A stretch of DNA of 33,797 nucleotides from assembly GCA_003560665.1 (NCBI GenBank), contig PWKK01000003.1:1-33797 (forward strand). The letters run 5' to 3'. The position numbers were made by a program, and so were the translations under genes. The notes under the pieces were generated by a model. The model saw only the letters and a program-made list of their open reading frames with translations. It was not told where the DNA came from and did not search any database. This document shows, one piece after another, positions 1 through 7,680 of the stretch (position 1 is the stretch's first letter; each line of letters begins with the position of its first letter). The DNA is from Candidatus Nealsoniibacteriota bacterium (GTDB lineage Bacteria; Patescibacteriota; Minisyncoccia; Minisyncoccales; PWPS01).

Positions 1-188
1 GCTTTATCTCCAATCAAAACAACGGGAACTCCCATCTGTCCCGTTTTTTCTTTCATTTTCTCCATTTCATTGGCGTCACTACTAACATCAATCTCTTCGT
101 ACCCTACCCCCTTCTCATCTAGAAATTTTTTAACCAGAGAACAAAAAGCGCATACTGGTGTCGTGTATACGATAATTTTTTTATTCAT
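1..188 (-). CDS. glutaredoxin-like protein (partial, C-terminus outside window)
   Basis: The reverse strand from 188 reads a small thioredoxin-fold protein that opens with a beta strand and the redox motif CAFC at about residues 14-17, followed by a helix, the strand YEEIDV and the conserved GVPVVLIGD loop containing the cis-proline. This is the glutaredoxin/NrdH layout, a cytoplasmic dithiol oxidoreductase with no signal peptide. The gene runs off the window edge after about 62 codons, so its end is unseen. It lies 20 bases downstream of the DsbD-like membrane protein gene on the same strand and is probably the last or a late member of the ArsR-led redox operon, where it could pass electrons to that membrane protein. 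NrdH-like or MrxA-like assignments cannot be separated here. Confidence 0.85.
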   Translation of the reverse strand, partial: MNKKIIVYTTPVCAFCSLVKKFLDEKGVGYEEIDVSSDANEMEKMKEKTGQMGVPVVLIGDK

Positions 189-208
189 AATTTTAAATAA
201 TTAAAAGC

Positions 209-1354
209 TTATACCCAGGGCAAGTAATAGATTGCAAGATACAAAAGAACCAACGCTCCAAGGAAAGTAATCCAAGTAATCGCCTTCGATCCTGCAAACC
301 AGATGTTTTTTGTTAAGATAGCTCCGACAAAGATCACGATCTCTATAAGCATATAGAAAAAAAGGAATATCAAGATATAGAAAACATAAGAAAGAAGAGG
401 GATGTCCGCTCCGGCAAGTATCCCGGAAAAGGTAAGAGGAATTCCTACAGAACAAGGAAGTTCCACGATAGTAATTATTCCAGCAAAAGAGACCACAGAA
501 AGCGCTAAATAGAACATTCCTCTTTTGGGGTCCTCAAAAGATTTTCTCAACTTCTCCGTTGCCCCTTTGGCCAAAAAGGAATCCGAAGATTTACAAGTTG
601 GTCCGTACTTGAAAAACCTCCAAAACTCTTTAAAGAAGTAAATGGAACCTGCAAGCGCAGCAAATCCTATTATCATTCTTAGCGTCTCCTGCTCTCCAAT
701 CAACATCTCAAGAAGCCATCCCCAAACAAAAACCAAAGATCCATAAACCGCAACGGTAGTGAAAATAAAAAGACCCCCGAAAAAGAGCATCTTTTTTCGA
801 GAATCGAGAGCAAGAACAATGGTCAATATCAAAATGAGAGCGCCTATCGAGCACACATTAAAGCCGTCAATTATGCCAAGACCCATGGCTGCAACACCTA
901 GTGATAACTCGCTTGTATCCATCTCTATACCCAAAATAGGGACCCTTACAACACAGCAATCTCTTTCCACTGCCTCTCCCTCAATAGCACTCAAAATCTT
1001 TTCTTCTTGATTAGAAGAAAATTCCGTAAACTGTAGAAAGCTTTCTCCGATAAAAATTGTCGGTGCCATCACGTAATAATCCTCTACTCCGTGTTCTTTT
1101 GCAATTTCCCTCAGTTTATCCGTATCACTTATCTGATAAATGTTTAAGTCTATCCGCTTGTCATCTTCCGCTCTTTTCTGGAGAAAATCTTTTGCATCCG
1201 CACACACCGGACACAATCTATCGTCAAAATAGTGAATGGTCACTTCTTCCGTTTCATCGACACCGACCTCTTCAACTAAATTCTCAATGGCAAGTGAAGA
1301 GCTTGCTGTAAACAGAAAAGCAAAGAAGAGTAAGAGAAAAAATACTTTTTTCAT
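209..1354 (-). CDS. thioredoxin-fold/DsbD-like membrane thiol-disulfide transporter
   Basis: The 381-residue product begins with a signal peptide (about 1-22). A thioredoxin-fold domain follows with CPVC at residues 48-51 and a cis-proline loop MAPT near 97-100; then comes a CC pair at 133-134 and about six membrane helices from about 150 onward. Two intramembrane cysteines, C168 in GFNVCSIGAL and C301 in VELPCSVGIPL, sit in the places typical of the DsbD/CcdA family, which carries electrons across the membrane from cytoplasmic thioredoxin-type proteins to outside thiols. The fusion puts the outside receiver domain at the N-terminus. The gene lies between a membrane-anchored thioredoxin-like protein and a cytoplasmic glutaredoxin, so a relay glutaredoxin to membrane protein to secreted thioredoxin is a natural reading. 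The family call rests on motif layout, and the direction of electron flow is inferred. Confidence 0.8.
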   Translation of the reverse strand: MKKVFFLLLFFAFLFTASSSLAIENLVEEVGVDETEEVTIHYFDDRLCPVCADAKDFLQKRAEDDKRIDLNIYQISDTDKLREIAKEHGVEDYYVMAPTIFIGESFLQFTEFSSNQEEKILSAIEGEAVERDCCVVRVPILGIEMDTSELSLGVAAMGLGIIDGFNVCSIGALILILTIVLALDSRKKMLFFGGLFIFTTVAVYGSLVFVWGWLLEMLIGEQETLRMIIGFAALAGSIYFFKEFWRFFKYGPTCKSSDSFLAKGATEKLRKSFEDPKRGMFYLALSVVSFAGIITIVELPCSVGIPLTFSGILAGADIPLLSYVFYILIFLFFYMLIEIVIFVGAILTKNIWFAGSKAITWITFLGALVLLYLAIYYLPWV

Positions 1355-1375
1355 CGTACCGATAAATTTTTAAAT

Positions 1376-1807
1376 TTATAACTCACAACCGACCTCTTCT
1401 GCTAGATTTTCCGGAGACCCCCAATCATCGAAAACTTCTCCTTTTATTTGCACTTCAGGAACAAAGTTTGTTTTCATTTCACTTCTACATCTTTCTGTTT
1501 CTTCCACGGTACCAAGTCCCGAACAGTCCAGATAAATAGGTGCTACTACTTCGTATCCACCATACTCCTCTTCTAATCGATTGCAGGCTGGACAAGTACT
1601 ACTGCCATAAATTACCACGCCAGCATCTGCCAAACAATCAATAAAAGAAGAGTCAACGATCACTTCTTCCCCGTTTTGATTCTTGTCTTCATTGACTTCT
1701 TCCTCCGGCGGCAGTTCGTTGTTTTCGTCGGCAACTTCCGTTAAAAACAGAAGGGCGCCCCCTCCTATCAAAGCAAGAACCGCGACTATTAATATTGTTT
1801 TACTCAT
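1376..1807 (-). CDS. membrane-anchored thioredoxin-like protein, CPAC motif
   Basis: The start is placed at the ATG at 1807, which overlaps the stop codon of the upstream regulator in the arrangement ATGAGTAA; an in-frame ATG three codons earlier is less likely. The 143-residue product has an N-terminal membrane anchor (about 5-25), an acidic low-complexity linker and a thioredoxin-like domain with CPAC at 72-75. The domain opens with FIDCLADAGVVIYGSSTCPAC and ends in a C-terminal cysteine, a pattern like the thioredoxin domain attached to bacterial VKOR proteins. Expected role: extracytoplasmic disulfide oxidation, reduction or isomerisation, with the downstream DsbD-like protein as partner. 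The same domain recurs, clearly homologous, at the end of the frameshifted gene at 27509-28460. Confidence 0.8.
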   Translation of the reverse strand: MSKTILIVAVLALIGGGALLFLTEVADENNELPPEEEVNEDKNQNGEEVIVDSSFIDCLADAGVVIYGSSTCPACNRLEEEYGGYEVVAPIYLDCSGLGTVEETERCRSEMKTNFVPEVQIKGEVFDDWGSPENLAEEVGCEL

Positions 1808-2123
1808 AGATTTCAAGAAATTTATTTAACAATTTTATACTATTTTTTACCTTCTTGCCATTTAGTTTATAAAAAACTTTTACTCCCCTTTTCTCCCAAG
1901 ACACAACCCCCTCTCTCTCCAAACATTTTAAATGATAGGAAGCAAGGTTTTGTGATAATTCTAAATATTTATAAATTTCACAAACATACCTCTCGTCCAA
2001 ACCAAGCATGCAAATAATTCTAAGCCTATTTTTATCTGAAATCAACCCTAAAAACTCGCTCAACTCATTTATCTGTCTTTTTGAAAAGTTGCTTTTACAA
2101 AAATTTGATTTTTTTTCTCTCAT
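1800..2123 (-). CDS. ArsR-family winged-helix regulator
   Basis: The 107-residue protein is a compact winged helix of the ArsR/SmtB type: an N-terminal helix, LISDKNRLRIICMLGLDE as the dimer/first helix region, VCEIYKYLELSQNLASYHLKCLEREGVV as the helix-turn-helix, and a wing around KRGVKVFYKL. ArsR proteins are dimeric repressors released by metals or by cysteine oxidation. Four cysteines are present, including one in the recognition region (YHLKCLE), but no canonical CVC metal motif, so redox sensing is as plausible as metal sensing. It is first in an operon with three thiol-redox genes and overlaps the next gene by 8 bases, and a palindrome lies at its own predicted start site, so autoregulation of the redox operon is likely. 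Confidence 0.85.
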   Translation of the reverse strand: MREKKSNFCKSNFSKRQINELSEFLGLISDKNRLRIICMLGLDERYVCEIYKYLELSQNLASYHLKCLEREGVVSWEKRGVKVFYKLNGKKVKNSIKLLNKFLEIYE

Positions 2124-2136
2124 CTCTTAGAAATAT

Positions 2137-2152
2137 ATCAATAATGATTGAT
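2137..2152. promoter_or_regulatory. palindromic operator, probable ArsR-type binding site
   Basis: ATCAATAATGATTGAT is a perfect 6-base inverted repeat with a 4-base spacer. It falls immediately downstream of the -10 box, over the expected transcription start (about 2149) of the ArsR operon. AT-rich repeats of this size at the start site are typical of ArsR/SmtB operators. Binding by this protein is inferred. Confidence 0.5.
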
Positions 2153-2155
2153 TCG

Positions 2156-2184
2156 ATGCTAATATAATGAAGAGTTTCTGTCAA
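2156..2184 (-). promoter_or_regulatory. sigma70-type promoter of the ArsR redox operon
   Basis: On the minus strand TTGACA (2184-2179) is separated by 17 bases from TAGCAT (2161-2156). The -35 box is a perfect consensus match. The expected start lies inside the palindrome at 2137-2152, which makes repression by steric block plausible. Confidence 0.65.
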
Positions 2185-2272
2185 GACAAATAATACACCT
2201 CTTCGGGCAAAGGCCTATAATTGAAGACAATAAATTCTTTTTAAGATATTTGTTGTGTGATGGTACATTTAT

Positions 2273-2399
2273 GGTATGATTACTAGCAGATGGTCTTTGT
2301 CGTATCATACCCTGCTCTATATTCCCGCTTACAATCGAGCACGTTGTATTACAATGCAGGACACCATTTCAATCAATTTTTAACATGTTCTATTGAAAT
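2273..2399. repeat. two inverted repeats in the intergenic region before the VirB2-like/C39 gene
   Basis: GGTATGAT (2273-2280) is repeated inverted as ATCATACC (2304-2311), and ATTTCAAT (2366-2373) is repeated inverted as ATTGAAAT (2392-2399). The second pair overlaps the -35 box of the downstream promoter. They could be operators or cruciforms. No protein is known to bind them. Confidence 0.35.
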
Positions 2400-2420
2400 A
2401 GACCATGTATTGTTTATAAT
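2393..2420 (+). promoter_or_regulatory. promoter giving a predicted leaderless transcript
   Basis: TTGAAA (2393-2398), a 16-base spacer and a perfect TATAAT (2415-2420) place the expected start at about 2427, which is the A of the start codon of the next gene. No ribosome binding site precedes that ATG, so the message is probably leaderless. Confidence 0.65.
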
Positions 2421-2426
2421 GACCTA

Positions 2427-5400
2427 ATGAAAAAAACAGCTCTTACAATTGGATTGCTTTTTTTCCTCCTCATAATTCCCCTTTTTGCCGCCGCTCAAAC
2501 GGAAGTTACTTATCCTGCAATTCCCGGAGTTCTTTCTCCGCAAGAGATTATCGAGACGGCGGAAACCGAAGCGGACATTCTCCCCCTTTTTATTGCCTAT
2601 CTTCTCCGCCTTCTTCTCGTTGTTTCTGTTGCCGTTGTTGTCCTCACTATTATTTATGGAGGATTTCTCCATTTTCTCTCTGAAGATGATATAGAAAAGA
2701 AAAAAGCGGCAAAAAGTTGGATTTTAAGTGCTTTGCACGGAGCGCTTATCATTTTCTTTTCCTATTCCATCCTCCACGCTATCAGCCCGAGGCTTGCCGT
2801 TTTCCAACTGACCGATTTAACAGAAAGAGAAAGAGGAACACAAGTCGATCTCGAGTGGAGGCTGAGAGACACTTACTTTCAAGTACCGCTGGGTCTCCTG
2901 GTAGAAAACGCTGCCTTGAACGTAAACGCAAGAGATAAAATTTACGATGTTCTTGATGCTGTAGACGACGCAGAAAACGTAGCGAATGTTATTGTAGATG
3001 GTGGAGAGCAACTTCTGGAAATCATAGAAGAGTGTCCCGAGGGAATGAGTTGTGATTGTGACGAACCTTACTTCTACCCTAGTCCAATACCTTTCTTCCC
3101 CCGCTTTCCACATATGAGACCATCAAACACTCTCATAATACCCGAGGATATAGATCGAAGATCTGTGATGCCATCTGACGCTCCTCACGGACTACACATT
3201 GTTTTGATGGAAAAAGCCATTGAGAAAATAAAAACCGAGATTGAGATTACAGGGGAAAACGAATTTACAAGAGAACTGAAAATAGTTGTTGAAAAACTGG
3301 AAGCATTGTTGGACGCAAATCCGACAACCGAATCTCTCAGGGATATAAGAGAAGAACTGGACAATCTCCTTCAAAAACACAAAATAAGAGTAAAAAATCT
3401 CAACAAAGAAACAAAGAATGCTCTAGAAGGACTGTTAAGCGCCCTTCCTTTGTCGAGAACCGGCTTTAACGACAGCACTTATTACGCTCAATTTGAAAAC
3501 CCGTGGGGGCCTATGCCCTTTGGAAGAACCTCTACTTTCGCAAACGCAGGATGTTACGTTGTTTCGGTAGCTATGGTGATAGATACCCTTCTCGATCAAA
3601 AAGTAACCCCCATCGACGTCCGTAATTACTCTCTTCCCTATATCGTAAACGGTACCACTTACGGTGTAGTCCAAAACGCAGCCAATCAGTATCCGGAACT
3701 GGAAGCAGAAAAACTGCCCACTATAGAAGCAATTTTGGGAGCATTAGATCAAGGACATATGGTTATTATGGGAGGTACAGGCCCTCCTCACAATATTTCA
3801 AGATCCGGAGGTGGTCACGCTTATGTCTTTACCGGAATCGACCGGGATAAGGGAGTGGTATACCGAAGCGATCCGGGTCAACCCTACTGGCAAACCCTAC
3901 CGATTCACGAATTTAAGAGAAACAATCCCACGATGGCAGACACTATTTACAGAAGAAGTGGAGCAGAGCAAGAAGACGATTTTCTCTACGCTACTTTAAG
4001 TAATCTGAAAAATTTTCTTCTTCCCATTGCAGAAGAAAGAATAAATTTTCTTTTCTCGCTTTTTGCAGAAATATTTAAAACGGAAGAAGTCCAAGCTTCT
4101 TGCTGCCCGCCGTGTCCTGAAATTTCTCCAGCCGTCCGAATGAAAATCGGAGAAATTAGAGCTTATATGGGGCTGTTTAGATATCACCTTTTAAAATTAA
4201 TTGACACTAAGGCACCTTTTGAAGAAAATCTTTTCCAGCTTTACAAGACAAGCATGATAAAAACCTTGGGGGCAAAAAATCTCGTTACATACACCACTCT
4301 TCTTTTAAACCGAAGGCACCACGAAAGAGAGGAGATAGACATCACCACCTACGAAGAATCAAAAGAAATTGTCTCTTATTACTGGAATTTGTGGTATTAC
4401 TGGGATTGGAGAAAATGGATTGAAGATACTATTTATAAAGTAAAAATAGAGGGAGAAATCGTGGAAGAAAACGATCCGGTCAGTTTTTATCTGGAAACCC
4501 CAAGACACGAGAAAATTATAAGAGATGCCGAAAGATTGGCAAGAAGAGAAAACTGGGAAACAAGGAGAAGTATTCCCCCTTACGTCTGGTGGTATTTTAA
4601 CAGATTTACTGAACTCCCCCCGATATTACCCTTCAACGCCCGCCAAGATAAAAGGGAAATTCCTCCATTTATCTGGTGGGCTATTGTAGAAAAACCGATG
4701 TCCATCGGTCCTGACGAAGGAAGATACCCTCCTTGTCCGTGTCCCGAACACCCCCCCTGTCCCACTTGGCCTTTAACAAGCGGATTAATTGATAAAGAAA
4801 GTCCTCTTTACGCCTTACGGCAAAGCGCTGAAAAAATGATAGAAGATCTTTCCCAAGGAATGGTTGCCGATTACGTAACTGCTACCGAAAACATTCCTCA
4901 AGACATCTCTCCTGAAGAATTCGAAGAAATGTTCGACTCCCCCGCCGAGTTTTTAACCTGTGGAATGGAAATTCCTGTTGGAGAGCCGATCGATATTATT
5001 TGGAATTATTACACTGAGCTTTTGGACACTATTGACGATTATCTTGTGGCCGGAGTATGTTTTTATGAACTACAAGAAATAATGAACCGGCTCGCAGAAG
5101 GGTGCTCTTGCCCGTGTAGTTCTTGTAGTGGTTGTGACGAAGATCCTCCTTACTGCGGAAATTGTGTGCTAACCTGCGATAAAGAGGAGATATACAGAGC
5201 TTACGAAGACGTCTTGGCTCAAAGAGAGGTCTTAGCGGAAATTAGAGATAAAATTGCGTATCTGGTTACGGGCTATTTCAACATTGAAACGGAAAACGTA
5301 TGCCACCCCTTAAATCAAGATATAAGGAGCGAGGGAGAAAAGGCAGTCTGTGCTGGAGGAGGAAGTGTAACCATAACCAAACACGAACTGATAACCAGAA

Positions 5401-5621
5401 AACTGAATTACTCAAGAGCCGAGCTCGACGCATGCGTGACAAGGCCCGAGCACTTTGAAGATACTCTTGAAGGAAAAAGAGCGGGAAAAATTCCATTATT
5501 CGGGCCGATTGTTGAAGAAGAGGATCTTCCTCGTTACACAAAAACAAAAAGAGACGGTGCTGTTGTTAACACACACGATCTTAACTGGTTTTGTTGTTCC
5601 TACACCTCGTTGGAAGAATAA
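2427..5621 (+). CDS. large membrane-anchored protein: VirB2/TrbC-like helices, C39-like peptidase domain, Cys-rich clusters
   Basis: The 1064-residue product starts with a signal peptide (1-24) and two membrane helices (about 50-80 and 90-115) arranged as in VirB2/TrbC-type pilins, including a GG turn after the first and HAISP after the second. A helical stretch leads to a peptidase C39-like domain at about 350-500, with candidate catalytic residues Q355, C376 (AGCYVVSVAM), H464 (GGGHAYVFTGID) and D482 (YRSDPG). The rest is unrecognised. It holds two WW motifs 29 residues apart (IPPYVWW at 716, IPPFIWW at 745) and several cysteine clusters, including CPPCP, CPCPEHPPCP and a stretch with eight cysteines near residues 893-920; about 25 cysteines in total. 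The domain is probably outside the membrane, where a C39-like fold might cleave peptide bonds in cell wall or leader peptides. The next gene, with the same N-terminal layout, follows after 13 bases. Function unknown; the domain calls are by motif. Confidence 0.75.
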   Translation: MKKTALTIGLLFFLLIIPLFAAAQTEVTYPAIPGVLSPQEIIETAETEADILPLFIAYLLRLLLVVSVAVVVLTIIYGGFLHFLSEDDIEKKKAAKSWILSALHGALIIFFSYSILHAISPRLAVFQLTDLTERERGTQVDLEWRLRDTYFQVPLGLLVENAALNVNARDKIYDVLDAVDDAENVANVIVDGGEQLLEIIEECPEGMSCDCDEPYFYPSPIPFFPRFPHMRPSNTLIIPEDIDRRSVMPSDAPHGLHIVLMEKAIEKIKTEIEITGENEFTRELKIVVEKLEALLDANPTTESLRDIREELDNLLQKHKIRVKNLNKETKNALEGLLSALPLSRTGFNDSTYYAQFENPWGPMPFGRTSTFANAGCYVVSVAMVIDTLLDQKVTPIDVRNYSLPYIVNGTTYGVVQNAANQYPELEAEKLPTIEAILGALDQGHMVIMGGTGPPHNISRSGGGHAYVFTGIDRDKGVVYRSDPGQPYWQTLPIHEFKRNNPTMADTIYRRSGAEQEDDFLYATLSNLKNFLLPIAEERINFLFSLFAEIFKTEEVQASCCPPCPEISPAVRMKIGEIRAYMGLFRYHLLKLIDTKAPFEENLFQLYKTSMIKTLGAKNLVTYTTLLLNRRHHEREEIDITTYEESKEIVSYYWNLWYYWDWRKWIEDTIYKVKIEGEIVEENDPVSFYLETPRHEKIIRDAERLARRENWETRRSIPPYVWWYFNRFTELPPILPFNARQDKREIPPFIWWAIVEKPMSIGPDEGRYPPCPCPEHPPCPTWPLTSGLIDKESPLYALRQSAEKMIEDLSQGMVADYVTATENIPQDISPEEFEEMFDSPAEFLTCGMEIPVGEPIDIIWNYYTELLDTIDDYLVAGVCFYELQEIMNRLAEGCSCPCSSCSGCDEDPPYCGNCVLTCDKEEIYRAYEDVLAQREVLAEIRDKIAYLVTGYFNIETENVCHPLNQDIRSEGEKAVCAGGGSVTITKHELITRKLNYSRAELDACVTRPEHFEDTLEGKRAGKIPLFGPIVEEEDLPRYTKTKRDGAVVNTHDLNWFCCSYTSLEE

Positions 5622-5634
5622 CTTCATTCTTCTT

Positions 5635-6705
5635 ATGCAGAAAATTTACATTTTTATCTTTCTTTTTCTACTATCGCTTGTCGGACCGATAGGTTTTGTA
5701 GGTGGAGAAGAAACTATTACATTGAATAATTATTCAGACATAGAAAAAATGAGTTCCCTGGCCCTTGAAACGGGATCTTTTCCCACTTACATTCTATACA
5801 TTACATATCTTTTGATAGCCGTTGGGATAGCAGTTTCCATTATTTCTCTTATTGGGGGTGGTTTAGCATGGATGACATCCGTTGGAAACCCCATCAAAAC
5901 AAAAGAAGGAAAAGAGCGTATCATCTCCGCTATCATTGGCCTTGTCATCGTTCTTTCTTCTTTTCTTTTTCTTTCCGCTATCAATCCAGAGTTAATAGAG
6001 ATTGAAGAACCAGATGTTGTCGAAACTGTGGAGTTCTTTCCTCCGGGAATTTATCTTTCAAAGAAAGAAACAATCCCGGATATCACGGGAAAAGAGGATT
6101 TGGAAAAGTTCGAAGAAGATATCCATCGAACAACTTTTTCCTTAAGAAATTTGGAAGAAAAGGGCGTTGGAGTCAAAACGCTCCGCATTGCCAATCATCT
6201 TGATGAAAAAGGAAATATTCTTAACTATTATTACGGTGTAGTCTTGCATGAAGATCGCGCCTTTCGAGGAAGGTGTGAGTTCTTCCTGAACGACACCCCG
6301 AAGCCTATTGATTTTTCCGTAAGTGGAGAAAACATTTCTTCTGTTACTGTCATGCGAATAAATAAAAATCCCTCAATGGAAGGTTATGTAGACGTGTATG
6401 AAAAACCTGATTTTGACGACAACTTTTCTTTTGAGAGTCTTGATCTTTTTACAAATGATTTTCTACGCCTTTCCGTTCCTGAGGTCTGGTCAATAGACAT
6501 TAAAGGAAACTACGGGATTATATTGTCTTCGGGGGGGACGTGGGAACAAGCAAACAATGGGTGTGGTGTATTTTTAGATTTTAAGCCGATACCCGATCTG
6601 AAGGGTCACCATATGAACAAATGTTCGTTATGGAGTGGGCCACCTTGGTTTTCCTCATATAAGTCATGTGCCACGCACTACGCCGTTTTCCCTCTTCTTA
6701 GATAA
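5635..6705 (+). CDS. VirB2/TrbC-like membrane protein with betagamma-crystallin-like domain
   Basis: The reading frame is open from 5455, but the start at 5635 gives a good signal peptide (1-23) just after the previous gene's stop, so it is preferred (356 residues). Two membrane helices at about 51-79 and 92-116 carry the marks of VirB2/TrbC pilin-like proteins in this group: GGGLAWMTSVGNP after the first and AINPEL after the second. The outside part has two stretches resembling the betagamma-crystallin motif: GVVLHEDRAFRGR (201-213) and YVDVYEKPDFDD (251-262), with SSVTV between them. Four cysteines at 310-345 could form disulfides. It is the second gene of a two-gene unit with the C39-domain protein, and the shared N-terminus suggests that both sit in one membrane or pilus-like assembly. 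The crystallin call is from pattern only. Confidence 0.7.
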   Translation: MQKIYIFIFLFLLSLVGPIGFVGGEETITLNNYSDIEKMSSLALETGSFPTYILYITYLLIAVGIAVSIISLIGGGLAWMTSVGNPIKTKEGKERIISAIIGLVIVLSSFLFLSAINPELIEIEEPDVVETVEFFPPGIYLSKKETIPDITGKEDLEKFEEDIHRTTFSLRNLEEKGVGVKTLRIANHLDEKGNILNYYYGVVLHEDRAFRGRCEFFLNDTPKPIDFSVSGENISSVTVMRINKNPSMEGYVDVYEKPDFDDNFSFESLDLFTNDFLRLSVPEVWSIDIKGNYGIILSSGGTWEQANNGCGVFLDFKPIPDLKGHHMNKCSLWSGPPWFSSYKSCATHYAVFPLLR

Positions 6706-6710
6706 GTTGT

Positions 6711-7583
6711 TCATTCAAGGTTTATTTTCCACCTATTGTCTGAAACCACTTCCAAAAAAGCCGTATCCCGGGGAATCTGAACCGTTCCTTCGTAGACATC
6801 GGTTGTCCTCACAAGAGACTGATACTGGTGATTAATGGCGTTGACTTCAAAATTCTTGGGTTCATGACCCACCTCCAGGTTGCCGCGAATAACTGCTTTT
6901 TCCGAATCTCCTTCGATTCGCAGAACCTCTCCCCTTACACCCTCTACTTCTCCGGGTACCTCGATTACCCTCGCAGAATTTAAAGAAAGCACTTCAACTT
7001 TCCAAGGACCTTCAGCTTCGATCTCCAGCTTTCTTGTCCTTCCACCAGGATCCAGTAGAATTCCTTCATAAGAAGAAAACGTATTCACAAATATGCGCGT
7101 AAGCTCACCTCCCCCCCAAAAAGTATGTGCTTCTGTATACCCCGTAACCCGAAAATGCTTTTCCTCCTCGTTTCCTTGGATATAAAAAAGGGTGTGTCTT
7201 TCGCCTAATCCCTCTACTCTCATTTCTTGAGTGTCTCTACCCGTATAGACAATAACATCGTACTCTTTTCCTGTTTCCGGATTTGTTTTTCTTTCTCTCT
7301 CTCCTTTTATTATTTTATCAAGAAAATCGTCTACTGTTTCGTCTTCATTGTCTTCCCAGCTGTCAAGGTCATCCTCTTCTTCTGTATCTTCTACGTCTTC
7401 TCTGTCATTGATATCAGTTGTTTCGTGATCGTCATCGGGTAGAGGGGGCTCTTCTTCAATACCGCTTTGAAAAAGAAAAAAAAGTAAAATCACCACCAAA
7501 AACCCCATACCAGCAATTAAATACTTTCCCTTGTCAGAATCAATTAACTTTCTAATTGAGTTAAAAAGGTTTTTGTTTTCCAT
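6711..7583 (-). CDS. single-pass membrane protein with acidic linker and beta-rich outside domain, unknown
   Basis: The 290-residue protein has a short cytoplasmic N-terminus, one membrane helix (about 20-40), a strongly acidic low-complexity linker (about 43-85) and a C-terminal region rich in beta-type sequence. Two short stretches look related: GPWKVEVLSL near 190 and NRWKINLE at the C-terminus, each preceded by alternating hydrophobic residues. Such repeats are common in adhesin-like or scaffold surface modules, but no family is recognised and there are no cysteines in the outside part. It is convergent with the crystallin-like gene, ending 5 bases away, and has its own promoter, so it is a separate transcription unit. 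Function not assigned. Confidence 0.7.
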   Translation of the reverse strand: MENKNLFNSIRKLIDSDKGKYLIAGMGFLVVILLFFLFQSGIEEEPPLPDDDHETTDINDREDVEDTEEEDDLDSWEDNEDETVDDFLDKIIKGERERKTNPETGKEYDVIVYTGRDTQEMRVEGLGERHTLFYIQGNEEEKHFRVTGYTEAHTFWGGGELTRIFVNTFSSYEGILLDPGGRTRKLEIEAEGPWKVEVLSLNSARVIEVPGEVEGVRGEVLRIEGDSEKAVIRGNLEVGHEPKNFEVNAINHQYQSLVRTTDVYEGTVQIPRDTAFLEVVSDNRWKINLE

Positions 7584-7618
7584 AAAATTTTCTTTTTATT
7601 TTACTCTTATTTTAATTG

Positions 7619-7647
7619 AGTATAACACAAGGAAAACGACAAGACAA
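7619..7647 (-). promoter_or_regulatory. extended -10 promoter of the acidic-linker membrane protein gene
   Basis: On the minus strand TTGTCT (7647-7642), a 17-base spacer and TATACT (7624-7619), with TG one base upstream of the -10 (extended -10). It lies about 35 bases before the ATG at 7583. Confidence 0.6.
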
Positions 7648-7680
7648 ACTCCAGCTTTCCATTTATAATTTTACTTTAAA

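Noticed and set aside
5455-5634. 60-residue N-terminal extension of the crystallin-like protein
   Set aside because: It overlaps the coding 3' end of the preceding gene in another frame; the start at 5635 gives a proper signal peptide.
2427-6705. A complete conjugative or type IV secretion locus
   Set aside because: Only VirB2-like membrane segments are seen; VirB4, VirB6, VirB8 or VirD4-type genes are absent from the window.
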